Assembly (NCBI RefSeq): GCF_964355755.1
Contig: NC_092678.1
Span: 9,274,922 to 9,338,921, forward strand
Length of the DNA: 64,000 nucleotides
Direction: 5' to 3'
Source: Antedon mediterranea
Lineage: Eukaryota > Echinodermata > Crinoidea > Comatulida > Antedonidae
Shown here: piece by piece, positions 35,320-44,759 of the stretch
Position numbering within the stretch: position 1 is the first letter of the stretch
Layout: each line of letters starts with the position of its first letter
The notes under the pieces: model-generated
What the model was told of the DNA's origin: nothing
What the model saw: only the letters and a program-made list of their open reading frames with translations
Database searches by the model: none
Position numbers and translations under genes: made by a program

Positions 35320-35930
35320 CAAGAACATTTGTAGTGGAATATAAAAGGAAAACAAACCAGTGAGCAGTCAAAATTACCATCTTGGCTTAATGAGGCAATA
35401 ACACATCCAGCTCATAACACTAACAAAATATTTGAAACCAGAAGAAATTAAGAGAAGCAATGATAATTATACTTTAATCCACAAAAACATGACAAAACTG
35501 ATATCAACCATTACCGACCAAACGAACATTATCACATGTACACAAATAATTTACAAAAGTAATCAAAAAACAAAATCAGAGACCGACTAGAAGTAAATAA
35601 ACCAATATATAAGGCTTTATACAGTAGGACCATCTTATACAGTTTGTCAATCAACTAAAATAAAAAGGAAATGAATATCACCAAATCTTTGATTTAGAGA
35701 TTATCAGAAAGCATTTGACTCAATAAAACAGGCATTACCATATTAGAGGGAAATATTATACCTCAACAAATATTGATTACGATCGTTCAAAGAGAAGTTA
35801 AGGAAGATTAGTAAGACAAGGCGACACTTAAGATCTTCACTGCATTGGAAGAGGTGTTTAATCAAAGAGCTAATTTAAAAAATAGAGTAAATATCACTTT
35901 AAAGACAAAATAAACAGTTAATTTAACCAA
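35320..35930 (+). pseudogene. Fossil RT fragment, RTE-like
   Basis: Short pieces in shifting frames match the core of RTE-type RTs: DINHYRPN near 35505, KNKIRDRLEVNKPI near 35570-35605, DYQKAFDSIKQALP near 35700, RQGDT near 35817, and FTALEEVFNQ near 35840. No frame is open for long. It lies inside the TIR element and may be an old insertion. Confidence 0.55.
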
Positions 35931-37028
35931 AATCACAATAGTGGCATTCACATCGCACTATGGCTAGTTAATTTAAGTAGATTATCTACATGATCTCGCC
36001 ATAATTTGGATGTGAACGCTCAATTATGTCCGGATGATGTTTTTTTTCTGGACAATTATTGCTGCTTGGATTTAGAAGTAAATCCAAGGATAGCCAGTTA
36101 TTTTATGAGGGTAATCCAATTAACAACCCAGCGGGTGGCCTTTAGCCTCATTTGCACCAATGAAATTGAAGAATTTTTTAACCCATTTCATTTTCATATT
36201 TAACATTTGAATTGCAAAGAATATGGTCATTCTTCATTGTGTACCCCATAAAATGTCCTAAAAAATTAAATGAACTATGTCTGACGAGGACAGAGGTCTA
36301 ATAGATATTAGAATGGTAGGCCTAAAATATTTACTATACTGAAAAATAGAATACAAAATTTAACACAGAAAGTAAAATGACCAATTGTTTGTAATCAGAA
36401 GTTAAAAGTAAACAACATACGGGATAAATAAAAGAAATAGATGATTTTTTTTTACATAAAATAGCATTTAAAATCTCCAATACCAGGATTTTATGAAATA
36501 TAATTAACTAGACATAATTGTACCAAAGAACGGGATTTGTCAAGGTTAGTCCAGTTAGTAGAAAATTGTTAAATCCACTTCTTCTAGACATAGTTCCATG
36601 TGAACCCCACTATTGACTTCCAGCCTATTTTTTGCTTTGAATTACAGTTTTTTGGGGTATGCACTATATCATTTTTTTTCAATCCAATTTTTGGTGAAAC
36701 TATTATGTGTGACATTAAAATTGCATATTCAACAAAAATATTTGTCAAAATTACTTTTGTCAGGGGGCAAATAAGTATCTTTAATAGCATGTGATATTAT
36801 TAGCAAATATTTCAAATGTAGTTTTAAAACTTTCCCATTACAAACAATTGCCATAATTCTGATAACATTACAATACACCCATCCTCTGGGACTTATTTTC
36901 AAATGTAGCTAAAAACTTTCCAGTACAATTCCGGTCATTTTGATGTGTATAGATGCATGCAGTAGCATTGGAAAAGCGAGAGAGGGGGAGGTGGTTGGGG
37001 TGATGGAGAGACATATTTTTTACATGTT
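35931..37028 (+). other. TIR-element interior, no recognised genes
   Basis: AT-rich DNA with chance open frames (36006-36203, 36600-36794) that match nothing I know. No repeat structure apart from the MITE that follows. Confidence 0.45.
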
Positions 37029-37159
37029 TGTCTACACTATAAACTAGTTTAACAAAAAAGGTGTGATGTGCCCAAATATGGTAGTGATATGTCATTCATC
37101 GTGTCCATATATGGGCACATCACATTTTTTTGTCGCATAAAAATGTTATAGTGTAGACA
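37029..37159. mobile_element. Short MITE (TGTCTACACTAT ends), copy 1
   Basis: TGTCTACACTAT is mirrored by ATAGTGTAGACA. Inside, GTGATGTGCCCAAATATGG is mirrored by CCATATATGGGCACATCAC, so the whole unit folds as a hairpin. A second copy is at 61074-61220. Confidence 0.8.
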
Positions 37160-37485
37160 GAGTTTAACATTTGTGTAACATGTAACAAAAATATGTGTCT
37201 CTCCATCCACCCCAACCCCCTCCCCTCTCTCGATCTCTTTTTATAGATTATTAATTGCTAAATATATGCAAAACGATGGGTCATAGCTCAAAATGACATT
37301 TCCAATTGAATTCTGACAAAATATTTTGTTACAGCAAATATAAATGTGTATATTATAAACAATTTGACACCAAACTGAACTTTTTAGGACAAATAGTTAC
37401 CGAGATATTGACATATTCAAACATTAGAGGTCAAGGGTCAAAAAAGCTTAATTTATGGTAATTTTTTGAAAAAAGTTTCTATTAG

Positions 37486-37919
37486 TGTGATAATAACTCA
37501 TGCTAAAGAGGTTATTATCCAGTAACCTTTAGTTACTCCTCTTACAGTTACACATATCATATGGTACCATGTGGCCTAGAAAAAAGCCCCAGACAAAGTT
37601 AACGGTAATTTTGTCTCAATTTTTGAAAAAGGCTAACTTATCAAACTACTTGGAATATTGTTGGCCAATCAGAAGTCAGAGTGGGGTTTTTAAATAGTTA
37701 AGATGATATGTTTTAAGTTTAGTTTTAGTTTTGGCATGAAGGTGAACAGACACAGGCCAGCAAGAGCGCCTGTTCATTAAAGAAATATACTTTTACTTTA
37801 ACTTTACTGCATTTTTGATGTTCATCTTTGTCTGATAACTTTAAATATTAAACCGCTCGGACGTTTCTCCTATATGACTATATAAGCAAACCGCTCGGAC
37901 TCATGCGAAGCCCGTAACA
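37486..37919 (+). repeat. 5' LTR of the Gmr1-like element
   Basis: Begins TGTGATAATAACTCATGC and ends GCGAAGCCCGTAACA. A 12-bp direct repeat AACCGCTCGGAC occurs twice near the end (about 37852 and 37890), with TATATAAG between them at 37879-37886. An ATTAAA lies near 37777. Which TATA or poly(A) signal is used cannot be told from the sequence. Confidence 0.93.
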
Positions 37920-37937
37920 TGGTGGCAGCGGTGCTGG
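37920..37937 (+). other. Primer-binding site
   Basis: TGGTGGCAGCGGTGCTGG starts directly at the LTR edge. Its complement ends ..CTGCCACCA, the form of a charged tRNA 3' end with CCA. I did not identify the tRNA species. The copy at 46982 is identical. Confidence 0.75.
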
Positions 37938-37981
37938 AAACGTTTTTAACCCGTTACTATTAACATTAGACGAACTGTGCT

Positions 37982-38164
37982 GTGGTGGACCACTTCACAA
38001 ATTTTTTTATGGATTTGCTTGACTTGAATTTTGATCTGAAACAAGACTTTACCAACATTGTGGATGACATTGTTTTCATGCCAGAAACACAAAGGGAAGG
38101 AAAACTTTCTGTCAATATCATCAATGAGTTCCAAGTCAAAGGTACATTTTTCATTTTGTGGTAA
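37982..38164 (+). CDS. 60-codon leader ORF upstream of gag
   Basis: Starts with ATG at 37982, 60 codons, acidic and hydrophobic (NIVDDIVFMPET), with no recognised domain. The same ORF, same length, is kept in the second element copy (47044-47226). There, small insertions and deletions compensate to preserve the frame around codons 7-12, and other codons differ (Gln/Leu, Asn/Tyr). It is separated from gag by 89 bases. AAAG|GTACAT within its end could be a splice donor. It may be a real leader peptide, a first exon of gag, or chance. Confidence 0.4.
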   Translation: MVDHFTNFFMDLLDLNFDLKQDFTNIVDDIVFMPETQREGKLSVNIINEFQVKGTFFILW

Positions 38165-38253
38165 AAGTTTGTGATGCACTATAGTTTAAGTTTTGTTATA
38201 TATATCTTACTAAGTCTTAAGTCATAGTCATTATATATTGTATAAGTACATTA

Positions 38254-41200
38254 ATGCCTAAACATAAGTCAAGTAGGATCTTAAGATCTCAACAAAGTTC
38301 CATAATGAATACCGATGAAGCACAAACTTCTCAGGCTGCTTCTCAAAATAGTACTGTTGTACCAGCTATACCTGAAACCACTCAAAATACTGGTAACGAG
38401 ACCGACATTCCGGATATGGTACTTGATAAAATTTCTGTAGAAATTGGGGGTCAAATGATTTTGATGCACATGCATGATTGGTTGGCCTATCAAAAAATCG
38501 AAATGGAAAAAGAAAAGTTAGAATTAGAACGGAAAAAGATTGAATATGATAGAGAGATTGCAAATAAGACATTAGCACGAGACGAAAATGTTGAAACTAT
38601 AAGAGCTCAAATACAACGAGAGAGTAATGATGGTCATAGCACCACAAGTTCATATGCCTCCACAAAAATAGATCGATATAAACAAAAACTAACTAATAAT
38701 ATCGATGCTGACGCTTATTTTACGGCATTCGAAAGTTATGCTAAAAGGGAACAATGGGAGGAATCCACTTGGGTTCGACGCATCTCCCAATGCATTGAGG
38801 GAAAGGCTCGAGACGCCATGAATACCATCATGGACGAAAATTTTGATTACGAAACCCTAAAATGTACGATACTGGAAGTGTTTCAACTGACCCCAGAACA
38901 TTACAGACAAAAATTTAGGAACTTAAAGCGAAATGACAATGAAAGCATACGTTCCTACATTACAAAGGTTGGGCATAATTTTGATTGTTGGGTGAGATAC
39001 TCTGGCATTGCGGCTGATGATGCGGCAGGTATTTCGCAATTAATAATACGCGAACAGGTTTTAGAGAACATTCCCAATGATATGCGCCAGCATTTACTTC
39101 AAAAGAAAGTATTAAATACAGCTGACTTTGCCAGAGAGGCGGAGGAGTATGCCAGCATAATACCTAATTATTGGCAACGCCATAAGCTAAATAATAAGCA
39201 AATAGGCACAAATAGTCATTACAGACCGCAGCCCTACAATAGCAAACCACCAAGGTTTGACAGACCGACTTACAACAGGCCAAGGTTTAACCCGCCTCCT
39301 TCTGCACCAAATCACAGTGCATTTAACAGGCCGGCTACAAATCCACAAAATCAGCATCAATTCAGACCAAACTTTAATGCTAGCTATCAGCAAGATCTGA
39401 ATTCATTAAACAGGTCATTTATTCCTCAACAACCTCCCCGATTTAGCAACACACAAGGTCGGCAAAATCAAAATCAAAGACAAAAAAATCAACGACCGCA
39501 CGATTCCTTAAAGTGCATCACGGTGCATAGTGGCTCATCAAAGACTGAGCCTTTGAACAAAGCTTTCTTAATTAATGGTATACTTGAGGGTAAAGCCATA
39601 ACATTTTTGAGAGACACAGGATCGTCAATTACATTGATTGATAAACAGTTTATTCCCCAAAAGAGTCTCACAGGTTCGTATACCTTAGTCCGAGGCATAG
39701 GCCGCACTAACATAGAAATTCCTACCGCTGAGGTACATATTACCACAGAAAAAATACCTACTACCAAAGTTATCGTTGGTGTAATAGAAGGCCTTGGTAG
39801 TGATGGTCTATTGGGCAATGATCTAGACCCAGAAAATAAATGGGACAAACCAAAAGATGTACTAGTAGTTACTAGAGCACAAACTCGTGTATTGCCCGAA
39901 ATAAAAGCTCAGGATTGTATTAGACAATATCTTGAACAAAATCAAACAACATCAGAAAATGTGGCACTTAATTTCAAAGAATCTCTTGATTACAATTTGC
40001 CAAACACACCAGAGGCAAAATCCTTGTTGCACAGCGACATTAAAGACTTGATAAAACTACAAGAAAAAGATGAAACATTGAAATTCATTCGAAGTGAGGT
40101 AAAAGATAAATCATGCACAAAAGATCAAGATGTCTGTTTTTATAAAGAAAATGGGATTATAATGAGAAAATGCCAACCACAGACACGTTTCCGCAAACAA
40201 ATCGATGACCAAATAGTTGTACCACAGGAGTACAGAGAACACATTATAAATATAGCTCATGACAAAACTGGACATCTAGGTGTCCAAAAGACACAGGATA
40301 GGATAACCCAACATTTTTATTGGCCTGGAATAAACCATCAAGTTAGAGAACATTGTAAAACATGTCCTCAATGTCAGTATTTGACAAAAACAAAGAAACA
40401 AAAACAACTATTGCGACCATTACCAATCATTGATATTCCGTTTAAAAGAATTGGAATAGATATTGCAGGTCCATTTTGTGTTACAGAGGATGGAAATAGA
40501 TATCTTTTAGTATTGTGCGACTATGCAACCAGATATCCAGAAGCCATTGCAATACCCGATCAAACCGCGGTAACTGTAGCACAGAGTTTAATCACTGTAT
40601 TTTCGAGAGTGGGTTTACCTAGTCAAATTATTCATGACCAAGGTACCAACTTCATGTCTCAAATTATCGTAGAACTATGCAAAAAATTGGGAATTGAGAA
40701 AATTCCTACTACGCCTTATCACCAACAGACTAACGGACTTACGGAGCGTTTTATAGGTACACTGAAACTTATGATAAATTCGCTGTCTCATGTCCAACGA
40801 GAAAACTGGGATAGGTATATTCCATTGCTGTTATTCTCTTATAGAGAAGTACCGTGTGAATTCACAGGATATTCACCATTTCACTTACTATATGGTAGAC
40901 AAATAAGGGGTCCCTTAAGCTTAATTAAGCAAGGATTCCTTGGCGAGAACACTCAAACAGACATACCTTCACACTTGTTAGGGATAGCTCACAACTTAAC
41001 TAAATGGATGGCTAGTGCAAATCACACTAAACAGAAAAAGCAACAGAAAATGAAATCTTATTACGACAGAACTGCAAAAGATATACACTATAAAGTCGGT
41101 GAAGAGGTCTTAATTTTCCTCCCAGAAGGCGCGGGAAAGTTGGACTCGAAATGGCAAGGTCCATATAAAATCACTAAAAAGGTTGGTGAGGTGGATTATG

Positions 41201-42831
41201 AAATACATATGCCTGATAAACGTAAATCTCATAGAATTATACATGCTAACTTAATCAAAAAATGGTACACACAAGAAGACGCTCGGCAAATATCTCAATG
41301 TTACTGTGTAACTGGGGTAATTCAAGAAATAGGCAATGAATCACTTGTTCAGCCTGTTGATTATGATCTTGAAACACAATTTCTTGATGACAGTATAGGT
41401 CCATCCTATAAACAAACACAAACATGGAAAGATGTAAAAATTGCAGACTCCATTTCTACAAAACAAAAACGGGAACTAACCAATACACTTAAGAAACATA
41501 CTAAGGCATTTTCTGATGTGCCTGGAAAAACTAATGTACTTACACATACAGTAAAAACTACTCATGAAACACCAATCAGACAACGTGCTTACAGGACACC
41601 ACATTCAATGATGACAAAAGTCAAAGAAGAGGTGGACAGTATGTTGAGTCTAGGGGTCATTGAGAGGTCAACTAGTGCATATGCATCTCCTATTGTCGTT
41701 GTACCAAAACCTAACGGTGATATTCGCGTGTGCACTGATTACCGTGCATTGAACAAGATAACTGAATTTGATCCTTATCCTATTCCTAGGATAGATCAGA
41801 TACTTGATGAAGTAGCTAAAGCTAAATATATCTCAACCCTAGATTTGACTAAGGGATTTTATCAGGTACCTCTAGATCCGCAAGCTAAAGCAAAATCAGC
41901 ATTTGTGACACCTTTTGGGCAGTTTGCATATAGGGTCATGCCGTTCGGTATGATGAATTCTAGTGCGACATTTCAAAAGCTAGTTGATACTGTGTTGATG
42001 GGATGTTCCGCATTTTGCAGACAATATATTGACGATATTGCGATTTTCTCTAATACGTGGCAAGATCATTTAAATCATTTAGATATTGTATTAAGTAAAA
42101 TTTCAGAAGCTGGTCTTACTATTAAGCCATCTAAATCGAAATTTGCTAACAGCACTGTAAACTACCTTGGACATACCATAGGGGATGGCCAAATAAAGCC
42201 TATGTTAAATAAGATAGAGTCGGTAGAGAAATTCCCTACCCCTCAAACTAAGAAGAATGTCAGGTCATTTTTGGGATTGACAGGGTATTATAGGAAGTTT
42301 ATTCTACACTATGATGACATAGCAAGACCCTTGATAAACTTGACTAAAAAAGCCGAACCTAAGAGAGTAAATTGGACGCCTGAGTGTGATAAAGCATTCA
42401 CAGATTTAAAATCTCAGCTTATTGCTCACCCCATTTTAAGAGCACCAAGCTTTGATAAACCATTTTTACTACAAACTGATGCATCGAAAACAGGAATTGG
42501 AGCTGTTTTAAGCCAGTTAGATACTGATTGTAATGAACATCCTATTGTTTACCTTAGTAGAAGGATGTTGCCCAATGAGTTAAATTATTCAGTTGCTGAA
42601 CAAGAATGTTTAGCTATAGTATGGTCAATTAACAAGTTACGATATTACTTACAAGGGCACAAATTTACAGTTATAACTGACCACAAGGCGTTGAAATGGC
42701 TTGACAATACCCGCCATTCAAATAATAGACTAATGAGATGGTCAATGACTCTACAACAATTTACTTTTGATATACAATACCGCAAAGGTATAACAAACAC
42801 CAATGCTGACAGTTTGTCACGTCGATGTTAG
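38254..42831 (+). CDS. Gag-protease-integrase-RT-RNase H polyprotein
   Basis: 1525 codons, uninterrupted. Gag is residues 1-about 430: a coiled-coil-like charged stretch (about 75-125), then a capsid-like region, and a segment around 207-300 with SCAN-like features (PEHYRQKFR; IREQVLENIPNDMRQHLL). There is no zinc knuckle; a Gln/Asn/Pro/Arg-rich tail is present instead. Protease: DTGSS with Asp454. Integrase: H669-x4-H674..C704-x2-C707 zinc motif, catalytic Asp736, Asp795 and Glu831 (D-x35-E), a GPY-type motif (KWQGPYKI) and no chromodomain. RT follows from about 1120, with YIDD at 1258-1261. RNase H carries Asp1409, Glu1449 and Asp1476 and ends NADSLSRRC. All catalytic residues are present, so the copy looks coding-competent. 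It makes and integrates cDNA of the element. Confidence 0.93.
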   Translation: MPKHKSSRILRSQQSSIMNTDEAQTSQAASQNSTVVPAIPETTQNTGNETDIPDMVLDKISVEIGGQMILMHMHDWLAYQKIEMEKEKLELERKKIEYDREIANKTLARDENVETIRAQIQRESNDGHSTTSSYASTKIDRYKQKLTNNIDADAYFTAFESYAKREQWEESTWVRRISQCIEGKARDAMNTIMDENFDYETLKCTILEVFQLTPEHYRQKFRNLKRNDNESIRSYITKVGHNFDCWVRYSGIAADDAAGISQLIIREQVLENIPNDMRQHLLQKKVLNTADFAREAEEYASIIPNYWQRHKLNNKQIGTNSHYRPQPYNSKPPRFDRPTYNRPRFNPPPSAPNHSAFNRPATNPQNQHQFRPNFNASYQQDLNSLNRSFIPQQPPRFSNTQGRQNQNQRQKNQRPHDSLKCITVHSGSSKTEPLNKAFLINGILEGKAITFLRDTGSSITLIDKQFIPQKSLTGSYTLVRGIGRTNIEIPTAEVHITTEKIPTTKVIVGVIEGLGSDGLLGNDLDPENKWDKPKDVLVVTRAQTRVLPEIKAQDCIRQYLEQNQTTSENVALNFKESLDYNLPNTPEAKSLLHSDIKDLIKLQEKDETLKFIRSEVKDKSCTKDQDVCFYKENGIIMRKCQPQTRFRKQIDDQIVVPQEYREHIINIAHDKTGHLGVQKTQDRITQHFYWPGINHQVREHCKTCPQCQYLTKTKKQKQLLRPLPIIDIPFKRIGIDIAGPFCVTEDGNRYLLVLCDYATRYPEAIAIPDQTAVTVAQSLITVFSRVGLPSQIIHDQGTNFMSQIIVELCKKLGIEKIPTTPYHQQTNGLTERFIGTLKLMINSLSHVQRENWDRYIPLLLFSYREVPCEFTGYSPFHLLYGRQIRGPLSLIKQGFLGENTQTDIPSHLLGIAHNLTKWMASANHTKQKKQQKMKSYYDRTAKDIHYKVGEEVLIFLPEGAGKLDSKWQGPYKITKKVGEVDYEIHMPDKRKSHRIIHANLIKKWYTQEDARQISQCYCVTGVIQEIGNESLVQPVDYDLETQFLDDSIGPSYKQTQTWKDVKIADSISTKQKRELTNTLKKHTKAFSDVPGKTNVLTHTVKTTHETPIRQRAYRTPHSMMTKVKEEVDSMLSLGVIERSTSAYASPIVVVPKPNGDIRVCTDYRALNKITEFDPYPIPRIDQILDEVAKAKYISTLDLTKGFYQVPLDPQAKAKSAFVTPFGQFAYRVMPFGMMNSSATFQKLVDTVLMGCSAFCRQYIDDIAIFSNTWQDHLNHLDIVLSKISEAGLTIKPSKSKFANSTVNYLGHTIGDGQIKPMLNKIESVEKFPTPQTKKNVRSFLGLTGYYRKFILHYDDIARPLINLTKKAEPKRVNWTPECDKAFTDLKSQLIAHPILRAPSFDKPFLLQTDASKTGIGAVLSQLDTDCNEHPIVYLSRRMLPNELNYSVAEQECLAIVWSINKLRYYLQGHKFTVITDHKALKWLDNTRHSNNRLMRWSMTLQQFTFDIQYRKGITNTNADSLSRRC

Positions 42832-43743
42832 TAATTCAGGGAACATACGGTACATCGCATTATTTTAATTTATAGTTAAGTGAGTACACAAGCTTCATCA
42901 GACCAAAATGTGTATGTTATAAGGATTATCACAAATAATCCCACTTTATATAGTAAAATTAAGTATTAAGATACAAACGAAATGATTCTCACAAAGAATC
43001 TATATATATTGTGACCATTATAAAAATTGTGTAAAATTGGTTAAAAAAAAAAAAAAAAAAAAAAATTATAATATCTGTATTGTCAGTAAAGATTATATTT
43101 AGCATCACCAACTAACAATTGGCCAGAGCACTTCACAATATTGAAGGTTATATGTACTACCAACTTACACTTGGTATTAGACACTTTACTGTATTGTAGT
43201 ACAGCTTTATTATGATATTATATTATTTAAGATGTAGAATTAAGCATAAAGTGCATCTCGAACTGTTGCCATAAAATGTTATGAATGTGACCATTAACCC
43301 CATCATCTTCTTTTATACAAACTTTGAACACTGTGACATGTTTATGAACTCTTACATTTATGATTGACAGCAGTGCAACAGTGAAATGAGGAGCATTGAA
43401 GAAAAACTTTTATGTAATTAATTTGATTGATATTTTACTTTTGACAGCGTGATTTTTGCAGAACTGCAGAACACTTTATGATTTTGAAGTTAAATTTAAC
43501 ACAGTGGACACCATACCATTGATGAACAATAACTTGAACAATGAACTTTACATTTTGAGGATGTAGCAGTAGAAATTATAAACAATGCATTTTTAATTTT
43601 AATACTGCAAGCTAAACATTTGAAACTACTTTGAACATTTTCAGTTTTATATTCTCATATTATATTGGTTTAGTTATTAAGTACTGTAGTTAAGGACATA
43701 CTATTTTTAGAAGAGTGACACACTCTTTTATTCAGTAGGGGGG
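42832..43743 (+). other. 3' untranslated region of the Gmr1-like element, with A-run and polypurine tract
   Basis: 912 bp without a gene. It contains a run of about 22 A at about 43044-43065 (longer, over 30, in the second copy). It ends in AGTAGGGGGG directly before the 3' LTR, which should serve as plus-strand primer. A putative env was looked for and not seen. Confidence 0.75.
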
Positions 43744-44177
43744 TGTGATAATAACTCATGCTAAAGAGGTTATTATCCAGTAACCTTTAGTTACTCCTCT
43801 TACAGTTACACATATCATATGGTACCATGTGGCCTAGAAAAAAGCCCCAGACAAAGTTAACGGTAATTTTGTCTCAATTTTTGAAAAAGGCTAACTTATC
43901 AAACTACTTGGAATATTGTTGGCCAATCAGAAGTCAGAGTGGGGTTTTTAAATAGTTAAGATGATATGTTTTAAGTTTAGTTTTAGTTTTGGCATGAAGG
44001 TGAACAGACACAGGCCAGCAAGAGCGCCTGTTCATTAAAGAAATATACTTTTACTTTAACTTTACTGCATTTTTGATGTTCATCTTTGTCTGATAACTTT
44101 AAATATTAAACCGCTCGGACGTTTCTCCTATATGACTATATAAGCAAACCGCTCGGACTCATGCGAAGCCCGTAACA
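43744..44177 (+). repeat. 3' LTR of the Gmr1-like element
   Basis: 434 bp; by eye identical in sequence to the 5' LTR at 37486-37919. Followed by the ATTAG target duplication. Confidence 0.93.
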
Positions 44178-44189
44178 ATTAGACTAAAT

Positions 44190-44470
44190 ATTAGATTTAT
44201 TTTCTTAACATTTTGAGCCCATTCTCAAATCTCTGAGATTGCGTGTTATTGAGATATTAGGCAATCAAGGTCAAAGGTCAAACTGAAAAATAAAGCCTTT
44301 GCGGCCATTTTTGTACAATTATTTTCATTATAGCGAATATAAATATATATCTTCCAAGCATTTTGAAAAAAAAAATAAATGTAAAATGTCTCTGCGTTGT
44401 CAAGATATGGCGATTTTTAGTTATATAATAGAAAAATATAAAAATTGAGGTCAGAGGTCACAGAGGTCAA
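44190..44470 (-). repeat. Right subterminal repeats of the TIR element with DR1 sites
   Basis: Inverse of the left subterminal repeats. Perfect AGGTCA-A-AGGTCA at 44268-44280 and AGGTCA-G-AGGTCA at 44448-44460. Left of the LTR insertion the same array has AGGTCA-A-GGGTCA at 37428-37440. Confidence 0.65.
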
Positions 44471-44759
44471 ATCAGATTTCCAGTAACTTTGTTTTGGCAT
44501 CTCCACACTATACTCTACCAAACTGCTATACTGAAAAATTTGTATCCAGTCTGGTAACATCCCACCCCTTTTTCTCCCCTTAGGGACTGGACTATATATA
44601 TGAAAATGTTTCAAGAAAAACAAGCATTAGGAAATAAAATGGAATTTGAATGATGGATTTATAGGAAAGCAAAAAAAAGCATAAAAGGTACAAAAGTTGA
44701 AGAATCAACCACTCTCATTCCTTGACTTTCTTAATGGCAACGAGGATGCTGACACAATA

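Larger units (their letters stand above)
37486..44177 (+). mobile_element. Gmr1-like Ty3/gypsy LTR retrotransposon, full length
   Basis: 6,692 bp. Two 434-bp LTRs (37486-37919, 43744-44177) appear identical by eye. The 5-bp target duplication is ATTAG (37481-37485, 44178-44182). A primer-binding site follows the 5' LTR, and a polypurine tract precedes the 3' LTR. One uninterrupted frame codes Gag, protease, integrase, RT and RNase H in that order. Integrase ahead of RT is the mark of the Gmr1 group of deuterostome gypsy elements. LTR identity and the open frame imply a recent insertion. It landed inside the TIR element at 34269-44594. Confidence 0.93.
34269..44594. mobile_element. TIR element (TAGTCCAGTCCCTAAGG ends) split by an LTR retrotransposon
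   Basis: The left end TAGTCCAGTCCCTAAGGGGA is mirrored by TCCCCTTAGGGACTGGACTA on the right. TAT lies on both sides (34266-34268, 44595-44597), though the right flank is an AT run, so this target duplication is weak. Inverted similarity continues inward: CAAAACAAAGTTACTGGAAA at 34357 mirrors TTTCCAGTAACTTTGTTTTG at 44474. Removing the LTR element leaves about 3.6 kb. It shares its terminal TAGTCCAGTC and AGGTCA-rich subterminal repeats with the element at 7605-11857. Confidence 0.7.

Noticed and set aside
39489-39848. 119-codon minus-strand ORF within the Gmr1-like polyprotein
   Set aside because: Antisense shadow of the gag-protease region; no independent support.
42832-43743. env gene after RNase H
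   Set aside because: No open frame or envelope-like motif between the stop and the 3' LTR.
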